DNA from: Aradus depressus
Taxonomy: Eukaryota > Arthropoda > Insecta > Hemiptera > Aradidae
DNA: 64,000 nucleotides
Assembly (NCBI GenBank): GCA_963662175.1
Contig: OY759214.1
Span: 12,586,001-12,650,000, forward strand
Direction of reading: 5' to 3'
The notes under the pieces are model-generated. The model searched no databases. It was not told the DNA's origin and saw nothing but the letters and a program-made list of their open reading frames with translations. Shown here piece after piece: positions 20,753 to 31,764 of the stretch. How positions within the stretch are numbered: the first letter of the stretch is position 1; each line of letters opens with the position of its first letter. The position numbers were made by a program, and so were the translations under genes.

Positions 20753-20871
20753 AGTTCACTCACTTATTTTGAAGTGTACAGTTCACTCACTTATTTTGAA
20801 GTGTACAGTTCACTCACTTATTTTGAAGTGTACAGTTCACTCACTTATTTTGAAGTGTACAGTTCACTCAA
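20753..20871 (+). repeat. 27-bp tandem repeat, four identical copies plus part
   Basis: Unit AGTTCACTCACTTATTTTGA plus AGTGTAC, repeated four times without a difference (20753-20860) and followed by 10-11 bp of a fifth. Identity between units indicates recent expansion. Confidence 0.97.
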
Positions 20872-21522
20872 CTTGAGTGTTATCTTTATGAATCAGAATG
20901 TATCTTTTCATTATTTAAATATTTTTTTCTAATAATAGATTGTAATAAACATGAGATTCGTTTTTTTTTTTAGAATCGTTAGCTAAAAATGAAAAATCAT
21001 AATAATATATATAGTTCACAACTTTATTCTTCTCCCAGTTCATTTTTTTGTTTTTACAACCTAAAAAATAGATGTTTTGGGAATAATTCGCATCATCAGT
21101 ATCTTTAATTTATTTTGTGACTTTTATAAAAAGGTCAGCGGACCTTGAAAAACTCCATCTCGGTTTTTGCAAAATTGTAATACTTCGTTATACTAAAGGT
21201 GTAAATTGAAATTAACGAAATTGAAAAATGAAGCAAGGTTTCAAAACTCCATATTTGTGAAGTTTTATTCTATGATATATGCTGGTAAATTTCTCTTTAT
21301 GATCAAGGTGATTAATTTGGAGTAATACATTTAATGTATTAAGAAAAATCGGATTTTTTTATTTACAATAATCTGTTCGAATTAGACTTCAGCCCAGTTC
21401 TCCCCGAAAATAGAAAAGAGCTTTTTAATTTAAAATCTACTAATGTAAGTAAAATAAGGTTCATAGGTTTGTATAATTTATCGTAACTTAATGACAATAT
21501 TGAAAAATTACAAGACTTTCTT
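20872..21522. other. Unassigned AT-rich stretch with a family C end
   Basis: GGACCTTGAAAAACTCCATC and TCGGTTTTTGCAAAATTGTA, then ATACTTCGTTATACT, at about 21138-21200 is a family C 3' end. The rest is AT-rich and unassigned. Confidence 0.5.
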
Positions 21523-21585
21523 TGTAAGCGTGGTTAGTGTAAGAAAGCCCTGTAATGGTCACGTCACATATATTTTTTTTTTCTT
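21523..21585 (-). mobile_element. Family A end fragment
   Basis: GTGGTTAGTGTAAGAAAGCC then CTGTAATGGTCACGTCACAT is the right arm of family A. Confidence 0.75.
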
Positions 21586-21639
21586 ATAAAGTACCATTAA
21601 TAAAAAATCTTTAATAAATTGTTGCTACGCGATACAATT

Positions 21640-22230
21640 TATCGTTCAATATTGATTTCATTATATCTTTGTATTGATTCTGTCTCAAATCTGAGAACTT
21701 ACTAGCTATGAATTTAATAAGGAACATTTTTGATACGAACCAATTTTTCGTTAGGACTAACACTTTTGGGGTAAATCAAGAAGACGTCTAAAAATATGTT
21801 TCAAAACTACATTTCAGGGCCCTTTCCGGCATGTATCTCGAAAACAGGAGATTTTATGTATTCTAGTTTTTTCCACAACTTTTCTTTGAAACGATTTTTG
21901 ATTAATTTTTAAACATAAGCTGTACCTATATGTTGTAAAATTTACTTAGGCCCCGGAGTAAAGTGGTCTCAAGTTTCATCCGATTTCGGCTAAAATCTAA
22001 TCTAAGGTAGCAGGCACATGTTACTTCTTCATTCCTAATTTGAAGTTCATAGCTACAACCGTTATTACGGGAAAGGGCTCAGAACTTTCCAATCACATAC
22101 ACACAAACAGACATTATCGCGAAAATGATCAAAACGTATTCACTTAACCTTGAGATGTGAAAATCCTTTGAAACTTCGAACTCGGATTTTTGCATGATTA
22201 CAATACTTCCTTGTATTATAAGTATGTTAT
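21640..22230 (+). repeat. Family C dispersed repeat, longest copy
   Basis: Extends from ATTTAATAAGGAACATTTTT through CAATTTTTCGTTAGGACTAA, CCCCGGAGTAAAGTGGTCTC, TTTCGGCTAAAATCTAATCT, AAGTTCATAGCTACAACCGT, TCGCGAAAATGATCAAAACG and GGATTTTTGCATGATTACAA to the ATACTTCCTTGTATTATAAG end. It defines the family at about 550 bp. No terminal repeats or coding capacity seen. Confidence 0.82.
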
Positions 22231-23008
22231 TATTATGTATCTACAGTGTTTTTTACTATAAAATAATATTAAATTGATAATGTCAAACATGTTAAGAAAA
22301 AAAAAATTCGTTATCACAAAGTAACAAATCAATTTAAATAGCTTATTTCGAGTGACATTAAACAGTTTTTTTTTAGTTTTTTTACGAACATGAATCAATT
22401 CATTTGCATATCTGGGAGTAATAAACCTAGTTAAATAGTTTATTTTGGATCTCATTAAATTTTTGAAGTTAAACTTCTTTACGCGCATTGAGCAACTTGG
22501 GGACTAAGCTGGTAAATGAGTTACGAAATTGTGTGACGCGCTGAGGCGAATGGAAATTGGGAGCGAGAGAGAGTTAGAAAGAGAGAGAAAGAGTGTGCTG
22601 TCTTTTTACCCCTTTATTAATTAAGTCACACTCAACAGTATTTACTGGATATATAGTTTTTTTAAAATATTAAATTAATAGGTACATGTTTATGAGTAAC
22701 TTCAAGTATGAATTTCTGGCAACACTGGTCGTGGCAGTGATGGTTATTCTTTTGAGTTTTTCACCAGGCGTTTTTCTACTTTTGTTTGAAGTGATGTGGG
22801 CCACCACTCCCTGATGTGTATCTACAGCAAGCTGGAGTGATGATGTCACTACAGAAGGGTACATTGTAGCTATGAATTGGCTGTCGGGAATCCTCGAACA
22901 GAACATTTTCTTCATCCTTCAACGTTCTCTTCCAAATCTGAAAATAATATCGCGTACTTGTTTTGGTTTTATACAATGGCGTACCTGAGGGAGGCACCAT
23001 GGTCACGT
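22231..23008. other. Unassigned stretch
   Basis: AT-rich, with a short AGAGAGAAAGAG purine tract near 22565-22595. No recognised gene. Confidence 0.5.
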
Positions 23009-23029
23009 CCCCCCCCCCCCCCCCCCCCC
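23009..23029. repeat. Poly-C homopolymer, 21 bp
   Basis: Run of 21 C directly visible. Confidence 0.95.
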
Positions 23030-23106
23030 TTGCACTTAAGAAGTTTATATCATATGATACGAAGATCTTCGAGGACCCCCTCCTTCTTGCTCGACACCAA
23101 CATGTG

Positions 23107-23443
23107 CGCCGGTAGCTCAGTGATATGCGTGCTTGTCTTCTGAGCTCAAGGTCGTGGGTTCGTAACCCGACCGAGGCCCTTAGTTTATTTTATCTGGAAG
23201 GTAAAAAAACTTGAGCACGCCGTCCTTCGGATGGGACGTTAAGCGATAGTCCCGACGCTGTACGATGTTAGGTGCACTCGTTAAAGAACCCTTCCCTAGG
23301 TGAATAAAAATTTAGGGTAGGCAAAATTTAGGACTCCCACAGTAGAGTCGGGCTCATGTCCACCAGAGTGACGTAAGAGCGCTCCGGTTGTAGGCGATGT
23401 GACCTAGTTAAGCCCAGGCATGAATCATAAAACCTAACAACTT
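23107..23443 (+). mobile_element. Full-length SINE with probable 8-bp target duplication
   Basis: Head CGCCGGTAGCTCAGTGATAT, box B GTGGGTTCGTAACCCGACC, complete body and TCATAAAACCTAACAACTT tail. AACATGTG precedes it (23099-23106) and follows it (23444-23451). Confidence 0.92.
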
Positions 23444-23459
23444 AACATGTGTTGTTATC

Positions 23460-23730
23460 ATGCGAAACACGGATATCGATATTTCAAGGAATTTTCACGT
23501 TTTAAGATCTCCTGATCACGTTTTGACCATTTTTGCAATTATCTGTCGGTGTGTGTTATTTGAAATTTGTGCGCACTAACTCAGAAACCATTGTAGCTAT
23601 ACATTTGAAATGAAGGAGTCACATGTGCTAACTTCCATCTGATTAGATTTTGGCCGAATTCGAACGAAAATTTAGACCGCTTTACTTCGGGGCTTAAGTA
23701 TATTTTACGAGATACCGCTTATATTTATGA
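23460..23730 (-). repeat. Family C dispersed repeat copy
   Basis: TTTCACGTTTTAAGATCTCC, ACGTTTTGACCATTTTTGC, AACTCAGAAACCATTGTAGC and ATCTGATTAGATTTTGGCCG, minus orientation. Confidence 0.78.
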
Positions 23731-23825
23731 CCTCCGAGATAAAAAAAAAAACTTAAGAGCCTCTGTCGGGCTTCGAACTTGGGATCTTGAACTCCGAAGG
23801 CGAGCACACTACCTCTGACCTCAAA
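23731..23825 (-). mobile_element. SINE head fragment
   Basis: TCCGAGATAAAAAAAAAAAC, then TCGGGCTTCGAACTTGGGAT and CTCCGAAGGCGAGCACAC, is the box B to box A part of the SINE in reverse, abutting a family C copy. Confidence 0.65.
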
Positions 23826-24536
23826 GTTATACTCGTATATGGACTTGAATGTTCAAGTTGAACACCTTGAGACAAGTTTTATAAGATACATCATTCCTGC
23901 TTTTTACATTAACGAATTACAGTTTTATGAACAAAAGCGAAAAAATCCCATATAAACAAAAATTTACAACAAAAATATATATACTTTTTTTTTGCTTAGA
24001 CCTAGATGGAAAATATTATTATTTTTGCAACTCTTCATGAGTATTCTCGTTGTCCTTAATGATGGGAACCTGGCATGAGAAGAAGTAGATGTTATTTGAT
24101 TAATGAATAGATTATGTAGGGAAAACAAAAAAAAAAGCATAGACGGTGGAGGGAGGGGTGGGGGGATGGGAAAAGGGGTGAAACGAATGTTTGTTACCTG
24201 TACAGTATTCAGATGGGTCTATTTGCACATAACAGCCATAACTTGCAACGTAATTTTTTCATGAACATTTTTCCAAGATAAGCAGAGGAGAAAACCCTCA
24301 TCTATCCGAAAGCCGCCAAAAGTAAAAAAACAAAGTGGTGAATGTAAACTTTTCTGGAAAAGAGGGGGCCCTTTTTCTGAGCCAATGTTTGTTTGCTAGT
24401 CTGTCGATAAACTAGTTTTATGGCCCAATGAGAGTAAGAAGTTTACTTTTTGAGGGCTATTTGTCGCATTGAATGCATTTTGGCGCCTTTGCTCACGAAT
24501 TTTTTTTAAATATATGCGAAAAGCGTGATTATTAAA
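23826..24536. other. Unassigned stretch
   Basis: AT-rich with a short purine-rich block near 24145-24180. No recognised gene. Confidence 0.5.
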
Positions 24537-24775
24537 CTTCTCTGAAATGTTACAATGTTAATTTTTTCCGGCATTTTTTTTTTCAGAAGTGTATTTTTTT
24601 TGTTTTTTTAAAAATATTTCGGGACACTTCCATGTCCCTTCTTCTCCCTCGTCCCTCGTTCATAATGACCAGAAGAAGAGATGTAAAAATGTCCCGAAAT
24701 ATTGTCAAAAATAGAAGACACCTGTGGAAAAAAATGCCGGAAAAAATCAACAGTGCAGTAGCTCCAGTGCTCACG
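24537..24775. mobile_element. Family D foldback element
   Basis: Left arm TTAATTTTTTCCGGCATTTT, then AGAAGTGTATT and AATATTTCGGGACACTTCC. Right arm GTCCCGAAATATTGTC, AGAAGACACCTGTGGAAAAA and ATGCCGGAAAAAATCAACAG. The arms are inverted copies over about 90 bp, giving a hairpin-forming element of about 240 bp. The antiparallel frames (24583-24774 and 24632-24871) are consequences of this symmetry. Confidence 0.85.
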
Positions 24776-24835
24776 CATTTGAATTTGGTAAATAAATGTA
24801 GATGGAAGGCAAATAAGAAATTAGTTATTGTGAAT

Positions 24836-25122
24836 CATGCCCGGGCATGCCCGAACGACATATCGTCATAAGTCATATCGCCTACTACCACAGCTTTCGT
24901 CACTCTGGTGGACATGAGCCCGACTACACAGTGGGATTCAGTCTTTAACAAATATCTGACATCGTACAGGCTCGGGAACATCCCCATCGTCCCACCCGAA
25001 GGACGGCATGCTGAATGTTTTTTTCACCTCCCAGATAAAAATAACAAAAGGCTTCAGCTGGGGTTCGAACCCGCGATCTTGAGCTTAGTAAGGAAGCAAG
25101 CTAACTCTGAGCTACCGGTGCT
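24836..25122 (-). mobile_element. SINE copy, near full length, diverged
   Basis: From TCATGCCCGGGCATGCCCGA through CATATCGCCTACTACCA, GACATCGTACAGGCTCGG, GGTTCGAACCCGCGATCTT (box B complement) to GCTAACTCTGAGCTACCGGT (box A complement). Confidence 0.88.
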
Positions 25123-26093
25123 CTCAAAGAAAAAGTATGAGGAAATTTCGGTTCTTAAATTTTAAAAGGATAAGAAAGAAAGCTTTTGGTGTTTTTTTCC
25201 TTTGTATATTATTCTATGTGCATCTTCTTAAGGGTTCTCCAGTTGTATCATTAACTAGCAGGATATCCAGCGTTGCCCTGGAGTATCTTTGAGTTATATT
25301 CCTGTAGCTCAAGATGAAATGGAATTAAATGCGATTACATGCGATGCCCGGATAAAGAATACAAATCACTCTCTCTCTCTCTCCTACCCCCTCTCCCTTC
25401 CCTGGTAATGTACAAAAAAAAAGTTTCCCTCAAAAATTCGTGGCTTCCCTCAAACTGCGCCACACGTTTTGTGATTATAAATTCAGCCATCTCCGTGAGA
25501 CGGATAAAAATATTAAATGTTCTTCATTCCTCCTCCCCTCTCATCCCTCCCTCCTCCCCCCTCCCCAAAAAAAAAAAAAACATATACACATATTTTGAAA
25601 CTCACGGAAACTTCTGAAGTGATTTGGCGCAAATTATGGTTGTAAAAAAAAATCTAAAACATTCCGACGAACAGCGATTGCTTAAATCAATTTTTTTTTT
25701 TGGACGCCTTATAGCCTATTGTTTTATTTGGATTGTACTTATAATATGTCCAGCCATTTTAGAGGAGATTGTGGACGAACATACAGACTGACAACAATTT
25801 CAATATAGATTCTTGACGGCATGAAATTCTACAATGCAGCATATGGGTTGATGTATTGTATTGAACGGTTTAAGGCCTTAGATCTCTTCTCTAATCAGTT
25901 CATGTCTCTCCGTCAGTCTGTTCTCCTCCCCAGTGGTTTATCTGTCAACCAACATGCAAGCTTTCACTTCTTCAAGCACGACCTCACGTCATCTTCCCAA
26001 CATGATTATAATATATTAATGCCTTGGCAAACCTACTGGGCAATTGCATTGTCGATGATACATCGAAGAATCCGACTTTTCCAGATGTGTTTC
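25123..26093. other. Unassigned stretch
   Basis: An AACTAGCAGGATATCCAGCG then TTGCCCTGGAGTATC block at about 25253-25290 looks like a repeat end of a type seen in several arthropod genomes; this is recollection, not alignment. C/T-rich tracts lie at 25370-25405 and 25520-25565. No gene recognised. Confidence 0.4.
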
Positions 26094-26400
26094 TGAAACT
26101 TCTCTGGGATGTTGAAATGTTAATTTTTTCCGGCAATTTTGACTTCTTTTTTCTTCTTTTTTGACAATATTTCGGGACACTTCTCCGTAGAAGGGACGTG
26201 AAAGTGTCCCGAAATATTGTCAAAAAAGAAGACACCTCTGGAAAAAATAAACTTTTCCAGATGTTTCCGAACATTTTGAATATCCGATAATGTCAATATT
26301 TTAAGGGTATTGAAGCCATTCGGGTTCATTGTCATCCAAAGAAGTGTCCTGAAATATTGTCTAATCAAGCTGAAGATAATAAATCTCTTGAAAGAAGCCA
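26094..26400. mobile_element. Family D foldback element plus adjoining fragment
   Basis: TTAATTTTTTCCGGCAATTT, then GACAATATTTCGGGACACTT, is inverted against AAGTGTCCCGAAATATTGTC then AAGAAGACACCTCTGG. A further AAGTGTCCTGAAATATTGTC at about 26342 belongs to a second, partial copy. Confidence 0.82.
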
Positions 26401-26479
26401 ACAATCATCCCTAAAAAACACAATTTTCAACAAAACAAAAACAAAGTATTGGAAAAACACAGGTTCTAATAATTCTTCT

Positions 26480-26900
26480 AGGGCAAAGTGTGCCTATTTA
26501 TAGGGACAGGTTTATTTAGAGCCGCACGTAACTCTAGACAGGCGACGGGGTCGTGGAAGTGTGAAGAGGAAGAACGATGAAGAGGGGTTTGGCGGGCGAG
26601 GGTAAATTTAGGCGGGAGCGGGAGTGGTGGGAGTGGAGTGGAGGGAGGAGGTGGGAGTGGAGGGGGAAGGACGGAAGGTGACGGGGGAGTGGTGGGGAGC
26701 CGCTGACCCAGATCCTGAGAGAGGACAGTGAACCCTGGACGAGCCTTGCGTAACTCCCAGTTCCCCCTTGTCTGTCTACCTCGCAGCCTGCAGGCTACCT
26801 GTTGGGAACCTTCAATGCGCCTATCTCCACTGCGCTCTGCCCTGCCCTCATCATGGTCACCACGCGGGCGTCCAAGTTCAATACTTCCCCCAAACAAACA
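26480..26900. other. GC-rich, strongly strand-asymmetric block
   Basis: 26570-26720 is almost pure purine (GGGAGTGGTGGGAGTGGAGT style), and CpG is frequent around it (ACAGGCGACGGGGTCGTGG). The minus-strand frame 26478-26897 is open for 139 aa only because the tract encodes Pro/Leu repeats. On the minus strand CTATAAATAGGC (26492-26503) is TATA-box-like. Candidates are a host promoter or CpG-rich exon, or a GC-rich element fragment; the sequence does not decide. Confidence 0.35.
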
Positions 26901-27146
26901 CTTCGCACATCAAAAGAATACAGACTTTTCTGAAAGTCAGAAACAAGACTCACTTGAACATAACACTCATAAAAATATCAAACCAACAATATTACAGCAA
27001 AAATTCTTCAGTGAATAATCCAGAAAATAGCAAAATATTTAATTCAAATTTTCTCCACAGTTCTGAAATCTAGGAGATTAAAAATTGCTAGGGAACTGGG
27101 TGGTGGTTCTCTCTAGAACTTTCTTAAGGGATAATTGTTTTACAAA

Positions 27147-27280
27147 CTAGCTATGAGAAGTATAAGGGAAGTTATGTAATCGGTCAGAAATTTAATGTTG
27201 AGTTTTCACTGGAATTCCGAACATGATTCCAAAAATGGAAACAACATGAAATTTCATATATAAATTGGAAACTAGATAAG
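27147..27280 (+). mobile_element. Family B head fragment
   Basis: ACTAGCTATGAGAAGTATAA, GGGAAGTTATGTAATCGGTC and AGAAATTTAATGTTGAGTTT are the family B 5' end; the copy stops soon after. Confidence 0.8.
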
Positions 27281-27669
27281 TACCTTAGACCTAAGAAGAG
27301 ACACAGATGTGTTGCTGTATTATGATCATACTCATGTTTTTCTTCACACAAAGAGCTGTGAAACTATTGACCAGAACAAGGTTACTCTTTGTTGACGACC
27401 TATTGTTTGGAGGGTTCCACAGATTGAAAAACCAAAACGAGAACTCTTATAGTAAGGGTACGACTCTCAGTAACAAAACACAAAGTATGAAATAAAGAAG
27501 TCATCTGTGAATTATCAGATAAATGTACTACCCCTGCGCTTTTTCTTTTCATGTTGTGTTAAGCCTCAGGCCCACTTAGCCAATGGGACTCTGCTTGTGA
27601 AGCCCGTCTCTTCGTTTACTGTAAACTGAGAAGGGTAACTATCACTCTATAAGTATTTTGTTTTTTAAA

Positions 27670-28160
27670 CGTTATGAATATAAAAAAAGTCATTGGTGAA
27701 TCACCGGCAATGTACTTCCCCAAAACGAAATTATTCAATTGACTTTTCGCTCTCCCTCCAAAACCAGTCGACCATTTGCGCTAATATTCAGCAGTTGACT
27801 TATATAGGGACTCCTAAATCCTCAAATATGTCGATAAATTCATTGCATGGGAAGTTATTAGAGTTTTTGAATAGAGCCTTCTCTTTTAAACCCCTCTTCC
27901 CTTCGTCAATGTCGCTGAAATTTAAAAGGTTATGTCCTCATTAGTTTTTGACTTTAAATATGAAATTTCATGTCGATACATTCATTACATCGGCAGTTAT
28001 TGCGGTTTTTGAGTTGAGCCCTCCTTTCCTTCTGCCGTTTCTACTGAAAATTAAAAAGTGTCTTCCTTATGGGGTTTTGAATTCACAAATGAAATTCCGT
28101 TTAAAACTCCGCTTAGAATTTTCGACCGATTACATAACTTCCCCTATACTTCGTATAGCA
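27670..28160 (-). mobile_element. Family B element with two to three units
   Basis: Tail TGGTGAATCACCGGCAATGT, units at about 27823 (ATGTCGATAAATTCATTGCA) and 27965 (CATGTCGATACATTCATTAC), and head CGACCGATTACATAACTTCC then CCTATACTTCGTATAGC at about 28118-28155. The frames at 27693-27944 and 27948-28238 read through it. Confidence 0.88.
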
Positions 28161-28289
28161 GGAGAAGTAAAATATATGGAAAAAATAAGCTTTCTTTCTA
28201 ATCGAACAGGTATTCGACATTCGAGCAGTTGTCGGTAAAGGCGCCTCGATCGATTTGCCGATAACACCACTACTAGGATGTAAGATATA

Positions 28290-28700
28290 TTGTGACCCGA
28301 AGATGGGAAATATTGTCAGAAATAAGAGATGAAGAGACCTCTGGAAGAAATGCCGGAGAGAAGTAACCAATCATCCCAGAGAAGGCCAAAAAAAGCAATA
28401 TTTTATTTAGATTTTTTTTGTATTAATCTCATTCCTGTATCTTTTCTATATTTATTGTTTTTTATATTTGTATTAACAATAATGTAACAATTGATTTATT
28501 TATTCATTTATAATTGCAATGAAGTTTTTTCCTTCAGTATATCATCAAAATCAATAAGTGCCTGGAATTCTAAAGCCTGGAGGCTTCTTCAGAAAGATAT
28601 AATTTTTGGAATTCAAAGAATTGGAATGTATGAAGTTCTGGTTAAAATACAATATTGAACTGATGAGTCAAAATCTGCTTGACATTTAAAACAATGGACG
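28290..28700 (+). mobile_element. Family D extended copy (right arm plus unique 3' region)
   Basis: GGGAAATATTGTCAGAAATA, then TCTGGAAGAAATGCCGGAGA, is a family D arm. The AT-rich 3' region ending ATAATTGCAATGAAGTTTTT, CAGTATATCATC and AATCAATAAGTGCCTGGAAT is shared with 41150-41290, and TTAAAATACAATATTGAACT with about 41784, so a longer parent element exists. Confidence 0.72.
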
Positions 28701-29124
28701 GAAAATGGTATACGATTTCATTGGAAAAACAAGTTAGCATCATTATCACGAAAAAAATACGAAACATTTCCAAGAACGCTATAGGATGTGCATAAAACTT
28801 TTTAGCATCCATAAAACATTTTTTTTATCGGACCAGCCGATTTTAAAGAAATTTGGAGGGGCTCCTCATGAATGAAGCAGCCTGTTATTCTTATACAAAG
28901 ATGTAAAATACCTATAAATAATTTATCTATTCTAGATCTATTTTATTCATAAACGAAAAATTGTGAACTAATTATACAAGCATTTTAATTTGAAATAATT
29001 TTATTCAGAAAAAAAAATAAAAGAAATATAAAATTAATAAAAAGACTTTCATTTCCATGACAAAAGAGGAACATAAAATAAAAGTACAGTTAGTTATTTG
29101 TTTCTGGTACCTTGAGTAGAACAA
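28701..29124. other. Unassigned AT-rich stretch
   Basis: Nothing recognised. Confidence 0.45.
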
Positions 29125-29640
29125 TAACATCGGTGGGAACAATAACATACATTGAATTAATGTATCCACACGAAATTTCATATATCTAGAACCATAAGCA
29201 TGACACATATTAATTTTCAGCCAAATTGTCTCAAGGAAATGGGGGATTAGGAACTTAACACAAAAATTCTAATAACTGTCGTTGTAATGAATATTTTATG
29301 AAATTTTCATATGTGAATTTAAAACCTCATAAGGGGCTTTTTTATTTTCAGCTGAATCAACCAAAGGTTAAGAGGAATGGGGGAGGGGGGGGTGGGGGGG
29401 GGGGGGGGGGGGGGGTAACACAAATATATCGACACATATTGATTTTCAGCCAAATCAGCCGAAGGGAAGGAAGAGATTTGAGATAACTGATATGAAATTT
29501 AGTATAAGGATTCACAAGCCCTTATGTAAGTCAACTATTGATTTTTCGCTTAAAAGGTGAAATTGATTTTGGAGGGAGAAAGAAAATTTAATGTATTAAT
29601 TCGTGCTGGGGAAGTTCATTGCCGTCGATTGATTTTTTAT
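29125..29640 (+). mobile_element. Family B element with three units and a poly-G expansion
   Basis: Units near 29140, 29270 (TAATAACTGTCGTTGTAATG) and 29425. The polypurine end of the second unit has become GGGGGAGGGGGGGGT followed by G22 (29394-29415). Tail TGATTTTGGAGGGAGAAAGA, CGTGCTGGGGAAGTTCATTG. Confidence 0.82.
29394..29415. repeat. Poly-G homopolymer, 22 bp
   Basis: Run of 22 G inside the polypurine end of a family B unit, suggesting it expanded from that tract. Confidence 0.95.
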
Positions 29641-29771
29641 GTTTTATAGTCCAAAAAACGTTTTATTAAAGCGATAATATTAATTAATTAGTTATATCCT
29701 ATGTTAAAATTGGAAATATACAAAAGTATACGATTAATTACAATGTGATAATTATATAACGCCCGTGGAGG

Positions 29772-29852
29772 TCGTGACCTTTTGTGGGAGCAAAATTTGG
29801 GTCACATTTTCCAATCGTATCAATTGTTATCAATCGTTACAAAAGGTCACGA
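29772..29852. repeat. Short inverted repeat with 14-bp perfect arms
   Basis: TCGTGACCTTTTGT at 29772-29785 is mirrored by ACAAAAGGTCACGA at 29839-29852. The loop contains ATCAATTGTTATCAATCG. It could be a small foldback element or a structured regulatory hairpin; no family link found. Confidence 0.6.
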
Positions 29853-30329
29853 TAAAACAGTTGAAGATCCAACACATATTATTTCCTTTTTTTATTTATT
29901 AAGACATGGCAGTCGCATTGAAATTCCTACTCAGGGTTTTATCTCATTTGTCACCTTGAGCTTCTTACAGTAATTGTAGCCTTCTGTTGACACGGCGAAT
30001 AGTTGAAAATTACAAAATCAGTTAACTAAAGAAACACCTCGATAAAATATGTATAGTTTAGGTGTGGGAGAGTTGTATTAAAATGTTTTAATAACAATGG
30101 CAGACAGTCTAATATTCATAGCTGTAGGATGGGACGTGAAGCAAAGAGGGGGAGATTTAACCGGATAAATGAGGCTCTTATCCCTTCTCCCTTTATATAC
30201 GTTTATAAAAAAATACAAAATTCTGCACCCCCCTCCAGAATAAATTTTCTTTTTTGGTATATAAAAGTAAACATTAAAATAGCATATTTCAAGTATTTTT
30301 AATGACAAAATTAAAGGACTGTTTAGAGT

Positions 30330-30612
30330 TAGTTATTGTGATTCATGCCGAGGCTTCAACTACGAGGTCCCAACGCCTACTACCGGAGCACCCTTTCATC
30401 GCTCTGGTGAACATGAGATGAACTGTGGGATTCCTAAATTTTGCCTATCCAGGTTTATATACCTAAGTTAGAGGGTCTTTGAGTACCTGATATCGTACAG
30501 GCTTGGGACTATAGAAACGTGTTCTCAAGGTTTTGTCATCTCTCCGATAAATAAGCTAAGGGCTTCTGCCGGGTTTCGATCCCGCTATCTTGAGTTCAGT
30601 AAAAACTAAGGA
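30330..30612 (-). mobile_element. SINE copy, diverged
   Basis: GATTCATGCCGAGGCTTCAA, CGCCTACTACCGGAGCACCC, GATATCGTACAGGCTTGGGA and GGGTTTCGATCCCGCTATCT (box B complement). The box A end is lost. Confidence 0.82.
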
Positions 30613-30654
30613 ATATCTAAATATGTGTAAATGATACTCTCCTTTCCTTGTGGA

Positions 30655-31012
30655 GGTTATTTATCTTCTGGGTGGGCTGGTGCATGCAGCTAGGGACCTA
30701 AGCATCCCATGCTCTTATCTACCTTGGAAGTGCTAGGCTTCCACTTTATCTTGTCTCTTACCTGGATCTGAAGATACCAAATCCTTTATGAAGAACCTAG
30801 TCTCCCGGATCTTCCTCTATGATCTATATCTCTACCGAAAATGGAATCTCGTACGAACATATCCAGGGAAGTAAGCTGTCGTCTCGTCTTCTTCTCCACA
30901 TTTGTCACAAGTTTGACTGTCCTTGACTTCTATAATATGTATGTGTCTGTTGAGGATTCCTATCAGTGGCCGAAGCTCGTTCCTTTTGAGGTTTAGAACT
31001 CCGTTCCTGCCA
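30655..31012 (-). mobile_element. Second copy of the 2.1-2.76 kb non-LTR element (C-terminal end)
   Basis: The 3' UTR (TGGGCTGGTGCATGCAG, AGGGACCTAAGCATCC) matches 2102-2140. In one minus-strand frame it reads NLKRNELRPLIGILNRHIHI, then VKDSQTCDKCGEEDETTAY and FPGYVRTRFHF, then a stop. This is the same block order as the other copy without its frameshifts, but the zinc-knuckle His has become Tyr and the following Cys is lost. The RNase H domain is absent; truncation is upstream of it at about 31012. No clear target duplication. Non-functional fragment. Confidence 0.85.
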
Positions 31013-31764
31013 CGAAAACTGGTACTAATTACTTTCTACCTCTGCCCTTATATATATAATATTTTCTTTTTGATTGTCGCGAAATTGTTTTTTACTTTTA
31101 TTTTTTCTCTATTTCGGGTTAAGGTAAGAAAGGTACATAAAAATGGACAGGTAAAAATATCCGAGAAGGTTTCTTAGATCAATAACTACGAAACGCTAAA
31201 AGAAAAGATTTCTTTGTCAGGGCAAGATTTTCATCCAACTTTGTCCCACATCCAAAGGGCCTATCCATTTAGACCTTACAGGACAAGGACAAATCTAGAG
31301 AAGAAAGTAATACAAAAAGATAAGACAAAACATAAAAGGACATTTCTTTGTAAGAGTGGGACAAAGGGACTTTTTTGTATCTGGGACAGTGGGACAGTTC
31401 ATGAGACTCGGCTTTCTACAAGGTGCTACCCACTTTGGTCAGCATCTTCAGGATCTGTCGCTAGCGTAGGTTTTCATATCCTCGTCCCATTTAAATTAGT
31501 CCTTCCTTTAAAGCACCCTCTACAGAAAATATTTTTTTTTATGACCGCGTAGATGAATTTTATGAAATGTTCCAAATTTTATTTTAGTCGTTATTGGAAA
31601 TTTTAAGTAGGTAAATAAAACAAACTTCTTTTAGAAATATTAGCTATTCCACAAAAATATATGCATGCACCGTCGTCAGATTTAGAATATAATATATATA
31701 TTCTTGTAAAGATTTTTTACAAATGTATAACCTAATAAAATACATAATAAAATCATATTAATAT
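31013..31764. other. Unassigned stretch
   Basis: The 112-aa frame at 31214-31552 has no recognisable domain and atypical composition. A TGCACCGTCGTCAGAT block at 31667-31682 resembles the CTGACGA block at 45710. No gene called. Confidence 0.45.

Noticed and set aside
20753..20871. CRISPR array.
   Set aside because: Units are directly adjacent with no spacers, in a eukaryotic sequence; it is a simple tandem repeat.
26478..26897. 139-aa proline-rich minus-strand ORF as a gene.
   Set aside because: Openness is explained by the strand-asymmetric purine tract; the protein is low complexity without motifs.
27307..27495. Frame with LLFVDDLLFGG resembling a copia-type RT active site (YVDDLL).
   Set aside because: Only about seven residues match; no flanking RT, integrase or LTR sequence is present, and the frame is short.
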